NCBI GenBank assembly: GCA_965220985.1
Contig: OZ244854.1
Coordinates: 1,302,001-1,366,000 of the forward strand
Length of the DNA stretch: 64,000 nt
Source of the DNA: JAPPHA01 sp965220985
GTDB taxonomy: Bacteria; Pseudomonadota; Alphaproteobacteria; Rhodobacterales; Rhodobacteraceae
Direction: 5' to 3'
How positions within the stretch are numbered: position 1 is the first letter of the stretch; the number at the start of each line of letters is the position of its first letter. Made by a program: the position numbers and the translations under genes. Positions 44,888-55,345 of this stretch are shown one piece after another. The notes below the pieces were generated by a model, which was not told where the DNA came from, did no database searches, and was given only the letters and a program-made list of their open reading frames with translations.

Positions 44888-47800
44888 ATGATGATCGGTG
44901 CGGATTGGGCAAAAAGACACGCAGCCGAACGCGACCGGGTCGCGAGGACCGGCATGTACGACCCCGAGACGGAGCATTCGTCCTGTGGTGTCGGTTTCGT
45001 TGTGCGTGTCGACGGGGAACCCCGACGGGAAGTCGTCGAGTTCGGAATCGAGGCATTGCAGGCGGTGTGGCACCGGGGTGCCGTGGACGCCGATGGCAAA
45101 TCGGGCGACGGCGCCGGCATCCTCGTTCAATTGCCGATCCGGTTCTTCAAGGAGAGAATTCGCCGAACCGGGCACGAACCGCGCGACGGCGAGCTCTTGG
45201 CCGTCGGCCAAGTGTTCCTGCCAAGAACCGACTTTGCTGCCCAGGAAACATGCCGAACCATCGTTGAGTCGGAAGTCCTGCGAATGGGCTACGATCTTTA
45301 TGGCTGGCGGCAGGTGCCGGTCGACGTGTCCTGTCTTGGCGAGCGTGCCAATGCGACCCGTCCCGAGATCGAGCAGATCCTGATCTCGAACCATCGCAAC
45401 GTCGACGAGGAACAGTTCGAGCGCGAACTCTACGTCATTCGCCGGCGCATCGAAAAGGCGGTGATGGCCCACCACGTGACCGGCTTCTACATCTGTTCGC
45501 TGTCTTGCAGATCCGTGATCTACAAGGGCATGATGCTCGCCGAACAGGTCGCGGCCTTCTACCCGGACCTCATGGACCCGGAGTTCGTCTCGGCCTACGC
45601 CATCTATCACCAGCGATACTCGACCAACACCTTTCCGCAATGGTGGCTCGCCCAGCCGTTCCGGATGCTCGCGCACAACGGCGAGATCAACACGCTCAAG
45701 GGCAACATGAACTGGATGAAAAGCCATGAAATCCGCATGGCATCCAGCAATTTCGGAAGTTACGCCGAAGACATCAAGCCCGTGATCGCTGCCGGTTCCT
45801 CGGATTCCGCAGCGCTCGATTCCGTGTTCGAAGTGCTGGTTCGCGCCGGCAGGTCGGCACCGATGGCAAAGGCGATCCTCGTGCCCGAAAGCTGGTCGCA
45901 CTTCACCACCGAGATGCCCGAGTCCTGGCAGCACATGTACGCGTGCAACAATTCCATCGTGGAGCCCTGGGACGGTCCGGCTGCGCTCGCCATGACCGAC
46001 GGGCGATGGGTGTGCGCCGGGCTGGATCGAAACGGCCTGCGACCGTTCAGGTACGTCGTCACCGAAGACGGCCTCGTCCTCGGCGGGTCCGAAGCGGGAA
46101 TGGTGTCGATCGACGAAGGCATGATCACGAAGAAGGGCGCGCTCGGTCCCGGACAGATGCTGGCCGTCGACATGCACGGCAATCGAGTCCTCGGCGATCG
46201 CGAAGTGAAGGACGAACTCGCGACCAGCCAGCCGTTTGGCGATTGGGTCAATTCGATCATCGACCTCGAAGCGACCGTTGGCACCGGGAACGAAAAAGCG
46301 CTCTTCACGGGCGACGAACTGCGACGCCGGCAGGCGGCCGCGGGCTACACGATCGAGGATCTGGAAATGATCCTGCACCCGATGGCCGAGGACGGGAAGG
46401 AAGCGGTCGCGTCGATGGGCGACGACACCCCGACAGCGGTGCTCTCCGACGAATACCGGCCGCTGAGCCATTTTCTGCGCCAGAACTTCAGCCAGGTCAC
46501 CAACCCGCCGATCGACAGTCTTCGCGAATACCGGGTGATGAGCCTGAAAACCCGCTTCGGGAATCTGGGCAATGTCCTCGATGCGAAGGGCGGACACAAC
46601 GGCATCCTGACGCTCGAAAGCCCGTTCGTGTCGAATGCAGGCTTCGAGGCAATGATCGCGTCATTCGGCAGCGGTGTCACGGAGATCGATTGCTGCTTCG
46701 ACCACGACGAGGAGAACGGGCTGCAGGACGCATTGCAGAGAATTCGCCAGGAGGCGGAAGACTGCGTCAGGGCCGGCGCAGGACACATCGTCCTCACCGA
46801 TCGGCACCAGGGCCCCGACCGGATTCCGGCACCGATGATCCTGGCCACCTCGGCCGTCCACAGCTGGTTGACCGGCTGCAGCCTGCGGACGTTCTGCTCG
46901 ATCAATGTGCAGTCGGCGGAGTGCGTCGACCCCCATTACTTTGCCGTTCTCGTCGGAACTGGTGCCACCACCGTCAACCCGTACCTCGCCGAGGACTCGC
47001 TCGCCGACCGCATCCGCCGCGGCTTGCTGGAGGGTCCGTTGGACACGGCGGTGGAGCGCTACCGGGAAGCGATCAACCAGGGTCTTCTCAAGATCATTTC
47101 CAAGATGGGAATATCGGTGATTTCGTCATATCGAGGCGGCCTGAACTTCGAGGCGGTCGGGCTGAGCCGGTCGCTGGTCGCCGAGTATTTCCCCTCGATG
47201 CCGAGCCGAATCTCAGGGATCGGGCTTGCCGGCATCGAGCGCAAGGCACGAATCGTTCACGCCCGTGGCTGGCGGCAGTCGAACGACGTCCTGCCGATCG
47301 GCGGTTTCTACAAGGCACGCCATTCGGGCGAGAAGCACGCATGGGAAGCGCGGTCCATGCACATGCTCCAGATGGCGTGCAACAGCGGTTCCTACGACCA
47401 GTGGAAACAGTATTCGCAGTTGATCAGAAACAACGCCGTTGTTCACCTGCGCGATCTTCTTGATTTCAAGCCGGTCAGCAAACCCGTCCCGATCGACGAG
47501 GTCGAGAGCATCACCTCGATCAGGAAGCGCTTCGTGACGCCAGGCATGTCGCTCGGCGCGCTCAGCCCCGAGGCTCACAAGACGCTGAGCGTGGCGATGA
47601 ACCGAATCGGGGCGAAGTCCGACAGCGGAGAGGGGGGCGAGGATCCCGCTTACCTCGTGCCCGAGGCCAATGGCGACAATCCGGCTTCGCGAATCAAGCA
47701 GGTGGCCTCGGGACGCTTCGGCGTGACCGCCGAATACCTCAACCACTGCGATGAACTCGAGATCAAGATTGCCCAGGGCGCCAAGCCGGGCGAAGGCGGG

Positions 47801-49417
47801 CAGTTGCCGGGGATCAAGGTCAACGAACTCATCGCCAGGCTGCGGCATTCGACCGAAGGCGTCACCCTGATCAGCCCGCCGCCGCATCACGACATCTATT
47901 CGATCGAGGACCTGGCGCAGCTGATCTACGACCTCAAGCAGATCAACCCGCGCGCGAAGGTGACGGTGAAGCTGGTCGCTGCCAATGGCGTTGGCACGAT
48001 TGCAGCCGGTGTCGCAAAAGCAAAGGCCGACATCATCCTGATTTCGGGGCACAACGGCGGGACCGGCGCCTCGCCAGCAACGTCGATCAAGTACACGGGA
48101 CTGCCGTGGGAGATGGGGCTCTCCGAGACCCACCAGGTTCTGGCGCTGAACAATCTCCGCGATCGAGTCATCCTGCGGACCGATGGCGGTCTCAGAACCG
48201 GACGCGACATCGTCATTGCGGCGATGATGGGCGCAGAAGAGTTTGGCATCGGGACCGCGGCGCTCGTCGCCATGGGCTGCATCATGGTCAGGCAGTGCCA
48301 TTCGAACACCTGTCCAGTCGGCGTGTGCACCCAGCGCGAGGACCTGCGGCAGAAGTTCACCGGTTCGGCCGAAAAGGTCGTCAACCTGATGACCTTCTAC
48401 GCCCAGGAAATCCAGGAGATCCTTGCATCGCTAGGTGCCCGTTCGCTCGACGAGATCATCGGTCGGGCGGACATGCTGGCCCAGACCAGCCGGGGAGCCG
48501 AGCATCTCGACGATCTCGATCTCAATCCGATGCTCATCTCCGTCGATGCCGACCACTCGATCGAATACGATCGCGCGAGGCCGCGCCAGGCGGTCGCCGA
48601 CACGCTCGATGCGGACATCATCAGGGATGCCGAGCCGTTCTTCAAGGACGGCGAAAAAATGCAGCTGTCGTATTCGGTCAGAAACACCCAGCGCACGGTT
48701 GGGGCGCGGGTCTCGAGCCACATCGTGCGGCGTTTCGGCATGAAGAACAAGCTGGTCGACGATCACCTCACGGTCAAGCTGACCGGTTCGGCCGGTCAGT
48801 CGCTCGGTGCCTTTGCGGCTCCGGGTCTCAAGATCGAGGTCGACGGCGACGCCAACGACTATGTCGGCAAGGGCCTGTCCGGAGGGACGATCGTCGTCAG
48901 ACCGCCCAAGGGCAGCAGCCTTGATTCGTCGCGCAACACGATCATCGGCAACACCGTGCTGTATGGTGCCACCGCCGGCCGGATGTTCGCGAGCGGACGT
49001 GCCGGGGAACGGTTCTGCGTCCGGAATTCGGGTGCCGTTGTCGTCGTCGAGGGCTGCGGGTCCAACGGATGCGAATACATGACGGGGGGAACCGCAGTTA
49101 TTCTGGGCTCGATCGGCCCGAATTTTGGAGCGGGCATGACGGGGGGGATGGCCTACATCCACGATCCCGACGGGAGCGTGTCGACGTTCCTGAACACGGA
49201 TTCGATCGTCACCTGTCCGGTGTCCACGCGTCACTGGCAGGACCAGCTGCACGAACTGGTCTCGCTTCATCGCGACGAGACCGGGAGCCGGCTTGCTGCC
49301 GACATCCTGCGACAATGGGATCGGCGGTTGCCCGAGTTCGTGCAGATCTGCCCCCGCGAGATGGTCGATCGTCTCGACCATCCGCTCGTGGAGGATTCGC
49401 ATCGGCGACTGGCGTGA
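44888..49417 (+). CDS. gltB: Glutamate synthase (NADPH) large subunit
   Basis: 1509 residues from the ATG at 44888 (AAGGGGAAG before it; 44873 or a TTG at 44861 also possible). Makes two glutamates from glutamine and 2-oxoglutarate. The glutamine amidotransferase nucleophile is Cys33 in SSCGVGF, exposed after a 32-residue leader is removed. The FMN/3Fe-4S site shows CIMVRQCHSNTCPVGVCTQ, preceded by SGHNGGTGASP. The C-terminal right-handed helix domain shows the GSAGQSLGAFAAPG and NTVLYGATAG repeats. Full length. Confidence 0.98.
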   Translation: MMIGADWAKRHAAERDRVARTGMYDPETEHSSCGVGFVVRVDGEPRREVVEFGIEALQAVWHRGAVDADGKSGDGAGILVQLPIRFFKERIRRTGHEPRDGELLAVGQVFLPRTDFAAQETCRTIVESEVLRMGYDLYGWRQVPVDVSCLGERANATRPEIEQILISNHRNVDEEQFERELYVIRRRIEKAVMAHHVTGFYICSLSCRSVIYKGMMLAEQVAAFYPDLMDPEFVSAYAIYHQRYSTNTFPQWWLAQPFRMLAHNGEINTLKGNMNWMKSHEIRMASSNFGSYAEDIKPVIAAGSSDSAALDSVFEVLVRAGRSAPMAKAILVPESWSHFTTEMPESWQHMYACNNSIVEPWDGPAALAMTDGRWVCAGLDRNGLRPFRYVVTEDGLVLGGSEAGMVSIDEGMITKKGALGPGQMLAVDMHGNRVLGDREVKDELATSQPFGDWVNSIIDLEATVGTGNEKALFTGDELRRRQAAAGYTIEDLEMILHPMAEDGKEAVASMGDDTPTAVLSDEYRPLSHFLRQNFSQVTNPPIDSLREYRVMSLKTRFGNLGNVLDAKGGHNGILTLESPFVSNAGFEAMIASFGSGVTEIDCCFDHDEENGLQDALQRIRQEAEDCVRAGAGHIVLTDRHQGPDRIPAPMILATSAVHSWLTGCSLRTFCSINVQSAECVDPHYFAVLVGTGATTVNPYLAEDSLADRIRRGLLEGPLDTAVERYREAINQGLLKIISKMGISVISSYRGGLNFEAVGLSRSLVAEYFPSMPSRISGIGLAGIERKARIVHARGWRQSNDVLPIGGFYKARHSGEKHAWEARSMHMLQMACNSGSYDQWKQYSQLIRNNAVVHLRDLLDFKPVSKPVPIDEVESITSIRKRFVTPGMSLGALSPEAHKTLSVAMNRIGAKSDSGEGGEDPAYLVPEANGDNPASRIKQVASGRFGVTAEYLNHCDELEIKIAQGAKPGEGGQLPGIKVNELIARLRHSTEGVTLISPPPHHDIYSIEDLAQLIYDLKQINPRAKVTVKLVAANGVGTIAAGVAKAKADIILISGHNGGTGASPATSIKYTGLPWEMGLSETHQVLALNNLRDRVILRTDGGLRTGRDIVIAAMMGAEEFGIGTAALVAMGCIMVRQCHSNTCPVGVCTQREDLRQKFTGSAEKVVNLMTFYAQEIQEILASLGARSLDEIIGRADMLAQTSRGAEHLDDLDLNPMLISVDADHSIEYDRARPRQAVADTLDADIIRDAEPFFKDGEKMQLSYSVRNTQRTVGARVSSHIVRRFGMKNKLVDDHLTVKLTGSAGQSLGAFAAPGLKIEVDGDANDYVGKGLSGGTIVVRPPKGSSLDSSRNTIIGNTVLYGATAGRMFASGRAGERFCVRNSGAVVVVEGCGSNGCEYMTGGTAVILGSIGPNFGAGMTGGMAYIHDPDGSVSTFLNTDSIVTCPVSTRHWQDQLHELVSLHRDETGSRLAADILRQWDRRLPEFVQICPREMVDRLDHPLVEDSHRRLA

Positions 49418-49500
49418 TCGAGTGGCATCGAGATCGCTGTTGATCATTTGTCACCAGCGTTGCAAACGCCCGATTCAGTGCCTCAAGATCTGGACGTGAG

Positions 49501-50175
49501 ATGTCGCAAGTCCTACGCCTTCATCAGTTCCCGTTGTCGCCTTTCTCGCGGAAGGTCCGAATCGTTCTGGCGGAGAAACGCCAGCAGTGCGAGGAGATCA
49601 TCGAGCGCTTCTGGAGTCCCTCGGCGGATTTCCTGAGGCTGAATCCTGCGGGCAAGGTCCCGGTCCTCAAGATCGGCAAGGACGTCTTGGCCGAGTCGAC
49701 GGCGATCTGCGAGTATCTGGACGAAGTCTATCCGGAGCCGCCGCTCCTGCCGGATTCGCCGCAGGCCCGGGCGGAAGTGCGGCGACTGGTTGGCTGGTTC
49801 GACGACAAGCTCTACCACGAGGTGACCCAAAACCTCCTGTGGGAGAGGTTGATGAAGAAGATCACTGGTGGCGGGCCGCCCGAGAGCGGGAAGGTCAGGG
49901 TCGGGTTGCGAAACTTCCGGTTTCACATCGACTACATGACGGGACTCCTCGATCGGCGGCGCTGGCTTGCGGGCGACACGATGACCCTTGCCGACGTGTC
50001 CGCAGCGGCCCAATTGTCCTGCCTGGATTACCTCTCGGACGTGGATTGGGACCGCAGCGAGTCGCTCAGGATCTGGTACGCGACGATCAAGTCGCGCCCG
50101 GCGTTTCGCACCATTCTCAGCGATCACCTGTCCGGTTTTCCGCCGCCGCCCCATTACGCCGACCTGGACTTCTGA
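49501..50175 (+). CDS. Glutathione S-transferase family protein
   Basis: 224 residues. Thioredoxin-fold N-domain (LRLHQFPLSPFSRKVRIVL, GKVPVLKIGKDVLAESTAICEYLDEVY) and helical C-domain (GDTMTLADVSAAAQLSCLDYL). The stop overlaps the queG start (TGATG), so it is translationally coupled to queG and the following SDR. The substrate is unknown. Confidence 0.9.
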   Translation: MSQVLRLHQFPLSPFSRKVRIVLAEKRQQCEEIIERFWSPSADFLRLNPAGKVPVLKIGKDVLAESTAICEYLDEVYPEPPLLPDSPQARAEVRRLVGWFDDKLYHEVTQNLLWERLMKKITGGGPPESGKVRVGLRNFRFHIDYMTGLLDRRRWLAGDTMTLADVSAAAQLSCLDYLSDVDWDRSESLRIWYATIKSRPAFRTILSDHLSGFPPPPHYADLDF

Positions 50176-51251
50176 TGTCCGGCGACGAGCGATCCCTGAA
50201 GGATGCGCTCAGGGCCAGGGCGATCGAAGAGGGGTTTTCGAGCGTGGGCGTCTGTCGACCGGACGCGATCCCGGGCGCTGCCGACGATCTCGCGGGTTAC
50301 GTCGCCCATGGCTATCACGGCCAGATGGAGTGGATGGCGAAGCGGGCCGAGTGGCGCGGCAACCCGGCGGCGCTGTGGCCTCAAGCGCGGTCGGTCGTCA
50401 TGCTCGCCGAGGCATACACCCCCGAACACGACCCGACAGCCGTTCTTGAGGAACGCGACCGCGCGGCGATTTCGGTCTATGCCCAGAACCGGGACTATCA
50501 CGAGCTGGTCAAGAAGCGTCTGAAGCGGCTGGGTCGGTGGCTGATCGCGAGATCGCCAGGCGCACAGATCAAGGTGTTCGTCGACACGGCGCCGGTGATG
50601 GAAAAACCGCTGGCCGCAGCGGCCGGGATCGGCTGGCAAGGAAAGCACACGAACCTTCTCTCGCGAGAGATGGGGAACTGGTTTTTTCTGGGGGCGATCT
50701 TCACGACGCTCGAGCTTGAACCCGACGCACCCGCCGTCGATCATTGCGGGTCCTGCAGGGCCTGTCTTGACATTTGCCCGACCGATGCCTTCCCCGCGCC
50801 GTACCGCCTCGACGCCCGCCGCTGCATTTCCTACCTGACCATCGAGCACAAGGGACCGGTCGATGAAGCCTTGCGGGCGAAACTGGGCAATCGGATTTAC
50901 GGATGCGACGACTGTCTTGCCGTGTGTCCGTGGAACAAGTTTGCCGTTCGGGCGCGCGAGATCGGCTACCGGTCCCGGCCTGAGCTCCGACGTCCACGGC
51001 TTGCAGAGCTTGCGGAGCTGGACGACGCGGGGTTTCGGCAGCACTTCCGAAAGTCCCCGATCAAGCGGATCGGTCGTGACCGGTTCGTGCGAAACGTTCT
51101 CTACGCGATCGGCAATTCGGGAATGAGCGAACTCGGTCCTGCTGCATCCGCGCGTCTCGAGGACGATGATGCCACCGTTCGTGATGCCGCCCGTTGGGCA
51201 CTTGATCAACTGGGGGCTGGCCCCGATGCCGACAGGAGCCAAGCGAAATGA
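50175..51251 (+). CDS. queG: Epoxyqueuosine reductase
   Basis: 358 residues from the ATG at 50175; a longer frame through the GST gene is not real. Reduces epoxyqueuosine to queuosine in tRNA, using cobalamin and two 4Fe-4S clusters. Ferredoxin motifs CGSCRACLDICPTDAF and CDDCLAVCPWNKF. Also AEAYTPEHD, VFVDTAPVMEKPLAAAAGIGWQGKHTNLL, the family core. The C-terminal HEAT-like helices (ASARLEDDDATVRDAARWAL) are present. Confidence 0.96.
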   Translation: MSGDERSLKDALRARAIEEGFSSVGVCRPDAIPGAADDLAGYVAHGYHGQMEWMAKRAEWRGNPAALWPQARSVVMLAEAYTPEHDPTAVLEERDRAAISVYAQNRDYHELVKKRLKRLGRWLIARSPGAQIKVFVDTAPVMEKPLAAAAGIGWQGKHTNLLSREMGNWFFLGAIFTTLELEPDAPAVDHCGSCRACLDICPTDAFPAPYRLDARRCISYLTIEHKGPVDEALRAKLGNRIYGCDDCLAVCPWNKFAVRAREIGYRSRPELRRPRLAELAELDDAGFRQHFRKSPIKRIGRDRFVRNVLYAIGNSGMSELGPAASARLEDDDATVRDAARWALDQLGAGPDADRSQAK

Positions 51252-52105
51252 CAGGAACGCTTCTGAGCTTCGGCCACGGTTACACCGCCCGCAGGCTCGC
51301 GCGGCTCTTGTTGCCTCTGGGTTGGCGGATCATCGGCACGACCCGAACCGAAGAGCGTGCCGTTGAACTGACGAAAGAGGGGGTCGAGGCCCTGGTTTGG
51401 CCGGGTACCGATTTGCACGAAGCGATCATGAGTTCCACGCACGTGCTGCTTTCCGCCCCGCCAGATGACGGTCGCGATCCGTTGCTGGCCAGCACGGACT
51501 GCAAATCCTTGCTGGAGCGCGAAGGGCTGCGCTGGGTTGGGTATCTGTCCACGACGGGAGTCTACGGCGATCATGGCGGTGCCTGGGTTGACGAGTCGAC
51601 GCCAGTCAATCCATCGACCGAACGCGGCAAGACCCGGGTTCGGATGGAAAGGGCCTGGCGGTCAGGGCTGCTTCCCATGCATGTCTTTCGGCTGGCAGGA
51701 ATCTACGGTCCTGGTCGGGGGCCTTTCAAGAAGGTCCTCGCCGGAACGGCGCGACGGGTGATCAAGCCCGATCAGGTGTTCAGCAGGATTCACGTCGATG
51801 ATGCCGCGAGGGTTCTCAAGGCCTCCATGGAAAGGCCTGACCCGGGCGCCATCTACAACGTTTGCGACGATCTGCCTGCACCGCCCGAGGAGGTGATCGC
51901 CCATGCGGCCGAGTTGCTGGGTGTCCCGGTTCCTCCGGCAATTCCGTTCGACGAGGCGGAGATGTCGCCGATGGCCCGGAGCTTCTACGCGGATTCCAAA
52001 AGGGTCTCCAATCGCAAGATCAAGGCGGAACTGGGAGTCAAACTCGAGTATCCCGACTATCGCTCAGGTCTTGCGGCTCTGCTTGCGCAGGCTCGGGGTG
52101 ACTGA
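51248..52105 (+). CDS. Atypical SDR (YeeZ-like)
   Basis: 285 residues; starts 4 bp before the queG stop. NAD-binding FGHGYTARRLARLLLPLGWRIIGTTR, LSTTGVYGDHGGAWVDEST, and FRLAGIYGPGRGP. YeeZ-type short-chain proteins lack a proven reaction. Coupled to queG in several alphaproteobacteria, so it may share the queuosine or a nucleotide-sugar route; not proven. Confidence 0.85.
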   Translation: MTGTLLSFGHGYTARRLARLLLPLGWRIIGTTRTEERAVELTKEGVEALVWPGTDLHEAIMSSTHVLLSAPPDDGRDPLLASTDCKSLLEREGLRWVGYLSTTGVYGDHGGAWVDESTPVNPSTERGKTRVRMERAWRSGLLPMHVFRLAGIYGPGRGPFKKVLAGTARRVIKPDQVFSRIHVDDAARVLKASMERPDPGAIYNVCDDLPAPPEEVIAHAAELLGVPVPPAIPFDEAEMSPMARSFYADSKRVSNRKIKAELGVKLEYPDYRSGLAALLAQARGD

Positions 52106-52139
52106 ATCTGGCTGTCTCGGCCGCGTGCAGCGGCAGCAT

Positions 52140-52757
52140 TCAGATCAGCTGGACCTGGGTTCCGACCTTGGTCAGCTCGAAGAGTTCCGCGATATGCTCG
52201 TTGTAGAGGCCGATGCATCCGCTTGACGAACGCCGTCCGATTTTTTCGGGATCGTGTGTCCCGTGGATACGGTAGTACTGCCAGCTGAGATAGAGTGCGT
52301 GAGTGCCGAGCGGATTGTCCGGGCCGGGCGGAACGTAGGGCGGCCATTCGGGATTGCGCTCGAGCATCGCCTGCGTGGGGCGCCAGTCCGGTCCGACTTT
52401 CTTGCTCACGACCCGGGTTCGCCCGAGGCGGGTGAGTTCGGGCGAGGCGGGCACGCTGGTCGGGAAGAGCCGGTAGGTCTCGCCATCCTCCGACCAGAAA
52501 TGCAGGGCGCGGCTTTGGGTGTCGGCGAGGATGGCTCCGTTTTTCAGATTCCGGAAGTACGGTTCCCACCTTCGGGTTCTGAAACTCGAGGAATTTCGTC
52601 GCACCATGCGGGGAGGTGTTGGTTCGGCATCTTCCCCGGCCACCTGGTAGATCGACTCGGCAACCATGGACATGGCCGGAGTCGAGGCGAGCGACGTCGT
52701 GAACGCTGCGGCGGTGAAGGCCCTGCGTGTCATGAGCCGGTTTGACTTTTCCCGCAT
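52140..52757 (-). CDS. L,D-transpeptidase (YkuD) with Tat-type signal
   Basis: 205 residues; the start may be 52757 or 52733 (MTRRAFTAAAF). The twin Arg and Phe in TRRAF and hydrophobic stretch suggest Tat export. The YkuD domain has IHGTHDPEKIGRRSSSGCIGLYN, with catalytic His and Cys. These enzymes make 3-3 cross-links in peptidoglycan or attach lipoproteins to it. Convergent to the YeeZ-like gene, with 34 bp between. There is a second YkuD gene at 61055. Confidence 0.92.
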   Translation of the reverse strand: MREKSNRLMTRRAFTAAAFTTSLASTPAMSMVAESIYQVAGEDAEPTPPRMVRRNSSSFRTRRWEPYFRNLKNGAILADTQSRALHFWSEDGETYRLFPTSVPASPELTRLGRTRVVSKKVGPDWRPTQAMLERNPEWPPYVPPGPDNPLGTHALYLSWQYYRIHGTHDPEKIGRRSSSGCIGLYNEHIAELFELTKVGTQVQLI

Positions 52758-52962
52758 GTGATCGAAACCTTGACTGGCCAGTGCTGGATTGAGGCATGGC
52801 TACCCCGGCTATTCAAAAAGATCAATTCAAACCCGTGTGACTCCGCGATGTTGTGCCGCGATTTCGGAGACAAACTCGGACCCATGATCTGCCGCCTGCC
52901 ACCGGCGTACAGGCAGTGGGACTGTTGAACGTGCCTTTCATAGCGGATAACACCTTTTGCTC

Positions 52963-53478
52963 ATGAGAACCCTTCGGGAATCGATCAATGGAATGCCACG
53001 GTTGCTGGCGCTCGTGCTGGCAGCGCTGGTGCTCGCTGGCTGCGCCGTGCCGAACCAGAACCCGAATGCGCCCCGACTGATTTCGCCGCAGGAGGCACGA
53101 CTGATCCCGGGTCGGCATCTCGTTGCCGTCAACGAAGCCCGTCGCGCGCTGGGACTTGCGGACGTGACCCTCGATGCGCGACTCGAAGCCGCTGCCGATG
53201 TGCATGCACGAGACATGTCACGCCAGCGCCGGGTCTGGCATTTCGGCAGTGACGGTTCGTCACCGCTCGATCGTGTCCTGCGCCAGGACTTTGATGGCGC
53301 GCTGATCGGGGAAAATGTCGCCGAGACATTCGAGAACGACGTGGAAGTCACCGAAGCGTGGCTGCGGCAGGCCAACTCTCGCTCGATGATTCTCGACCCT
53401 GATGCGCGAAGCATCGGCATCGGCTGGAAGCAGGATTTCGATGGCCGGTTCTGGTGGGTGCAATTGGTCGGGGGCTGA
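52963..53478 (+). CDS. CAP/SCP-domain lipoprotein
   Basis: 171 residues from the ATG at 52963 (52993, MPRLLALVLAAL, is an alternative). Lipoprotein signal with lipobox LAGC, so the protein is probably anchored to a membrane. The CAP domain shows AVNEARRALGLADVTLDARLEAAADVHARDMSRQ, HFGSDGSS, IGENVAETF, and IGIGWKQDFDGRFWWVQLVGG. Bacterial CAP proteins have no settled function. Monocistronic. Confidence 0.85.
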   Translation: MRTLRESINGMPRLLALVLAALVLAGCAVPNQNPNAPRLISPQEARLIPGRHLVAVNEARRALGLADVTLDARLEAAADVHARDMSRQRRVWHFGSDGSSPLDRVLRQDFDGALIGENVAETFENDVEVTEAWLRQANSRSMILDPDARSIGIGWKQDFDGRFWWVQLVGG

Positions 53479-53653
53479 CTGGCCATCGCAGGAGGGGCGA
53501 CCGGTCAACCGGTGCATCAAGCTCCGGATGATGCGGGATTGCCAGATCCGTTCGAATTTCGTGCATGAATGCGTGCGTTGACGCAGCGCACGCATGACGA
53601 CCAGATCTGAACGGCCGCCAAATCCGAGTCCCCATATCGGTGTTGCGAGATCC

Positions 53654-55345
53654 TCACGAATTCCGTGTCCGGGTGTCTGCTTCCGCCGCGATCTGCCGTC
53701 GATCATCGCGAGCGTCATCGAGATTGACCGGGGGCAGCGGGGTGAGTCCGCGCACGAGATCGGATGCCTTCTCGGCAATCATGATGGTTGGTGCGTTGGT
53801 GTTGGACGAATTGATCGTCGGCATTGCCGAACTGTCGCAGACTCGCAATCCCTCGATCCCATGAACGCGGAGTTCAGGATCGACGACCGCCATCTCGCCA
53901 TGTCCCATGCGGCAGGTCCCGACGGGATGATGATCAGTCTTGGCGATGCTGCAGGCATAGTCGAAGAGGTCGTCATCGCTGACAACACTTTCGCCCGGCA
54001 AGACCTCCTTGCGGAGGAAAGGCTCGAGGGCCGGCTGACGAAGGATCTCGCGCGCCATCTGCAATCCGCGCAACGACGTGGCGAGATCGTCGGGTTCCGA
54101 CCAGTAGTTCGGGTCGATGATCGGGGCGGCGGCGGGGTCGGGCGATGCCAGAGTCACTTTTCCGCGCGACTTTGGTCGCACAAAGGCGCTGTTCAGGGTT
54201 ATGCCCGATCCATTGATCGAGACGATGCCTTTTTCGATTCCCGTGCCCTGTCCGAAATGAAACTGGATGTCTGGAGATCGCGCGCCTGGGTCCGCATACC
54301 AGAAGGCTCCGGTTTCGAAGAGCGACGAGGTGACCGGACCGGACTTGAAAAGCAGGTACTGGAGACCTGCCACGATGCTTCGATCGATCCTGTCAACGCC
54401 GTCATAGCTGTGTCGCCCCGTGCACTCGGCGATCGCGCAAAGATCGATGTGATCCTGCAGGTTGCGGCCGACGCCGGGAAGATCGTGAACTGGCTCGACC
54501 CCGACCGATCGCAACTCGTTGGCAGGTCCGATCCCTGAGAGCATCAGGAGCCGGGGGGAGCCGATGGCACCGGCGGTCAGGATCACCTCACGCCGTGCGC
54601 GCATCAGTGCAACATTGCCCCGATGTGCCACTTCGACGCCCACCGCTTGTCCGTTCTCGATGTTGATGCGGGACACGTGGCTGGTGGTGAGCACGCTCAG
54701 GTTGGGACGGGGTTGCGCTTCACGCAGGTAGGAGGTTGCCGTGGAACATCTTCGAGCGTTGCGTTGCGTCAACTGGTAGTAGCCGACACCGTCCTGCACG
54801 GCGCCGTTGAAGTCCGGATTGTACGGAATTCCGTATTGCTGGGCCGCGCGGATGAAGGCGTCGCAGATCGGCAGTGCGCCACGCGAGGTCGCAACGCCCA
54901 ACGGACCCTCGATGCCGTGATATGGGCCGGCGATCCGTTCGTTTCCTTCCGCCCGCTTGAAGTACGGGAGGACCTCGCGATAGCTCCAGCCTGTGCAGCC
55001 TTCGTCGTCGGACCATCCATCATAGTCTTTCGCATTGCCGCGGGTGTAGATCTGGGCGTTGATCGTGCTGCCACCTCCGAGAACCTTCGCTTGGGTGAAC
55101 CAGAGTTCGCGGCCTTGCATGTGTCGCTGCGGGGCTGTTGACCACCCCCAGCTTGCAACGCCTTTTGTCATCTTTGCGAAGCCGGCGGGCCAGTGGAAAA
55201 GGAAACTGTTGTCGCGTCCTCCGGCCTCGAGCAGGAGGACCGTGGCGTCGGAGTCTTCGGACAGTCGGTTGGCGAGAACGCATCCGGCCGCTCCGGCACC
55301 GATCACGACGTAATCGAATTCTTGTTGGCCTGCTGCCACGTTCAC
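53654..55345 (-). CDS. GMC-family FAD oxidoreductase (choline/alcohol dehydrogenase type)
   Basis: 563 residues from a GTG at 55345. FAD motif VVIGAGAAGCVLANRLSED, GGRDNSFLFHWPAGF, KVLGGGSTINAQIYTRG, GMC signature VILTAGAIGSPRLLMLSGIGP. The C-terminal catalytic His is in DHHPVGTCRMG, and the partner Asn is in SNTNAPTIMIAEKASD. Such enzymes oxidise alcohols or choline and reduce a quinone or oxygen; the substrate is unknown. No choline-specific bet genes are near. Length is normal. Confidence 0.92.
   Translation of the reverse strand: MNVAAGQQEFDYVVIGAGAAGCVLANRLSEDSDATVLLLEAGGRDNSFLFHWPAGFAKMTKGVASWGWSTAPQRHMQGRELWFTQAKVLGGGSTINAQIYTRGNAKDYDGWSDDEGCTGWSYREVLPYFKRAEGNERIAGPYHGIEGPLGVATSRGALPICDAFIRAAQQYGIPYNPDFNGAVQDGVGYYQLTQRNARRCSTATSYLREAQPRPNLSVLTTSHVSRINIENGQAVGVEVAHRGNVALMRARREVILTAGAIGSPRLLMLSGIGPANELRSVGVEPVHDLPGVGRNLQDHIDLCAIAECTGRHSYDGVDRIDRSIVAGLQYLLFKSGPVTSSLFETGAFWYADPGARSPDIQFHFGQGTGIEKGIVSINGSGITLNSAFVRPKSRGKVTLASPDPAAAPIIDPNYWSEPDDLATSLRGLQMAREILRQPALEPFLRKEVLPGESVVSDDDLFDYACSIAKTDHHPVGTCRMGHGEMAVVDPELRVHGIEGLRVCDSSAMPTINSSNTNAPTIMIAEKASDLVRGLTPLPPVNLDDARDDRRQIAAEADTRTRNS

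Noticed and set aside
44165..46597. 810-codon minus-strand frame
   Set aside because: Antisense to gltD/gltB, without recognisable domains.
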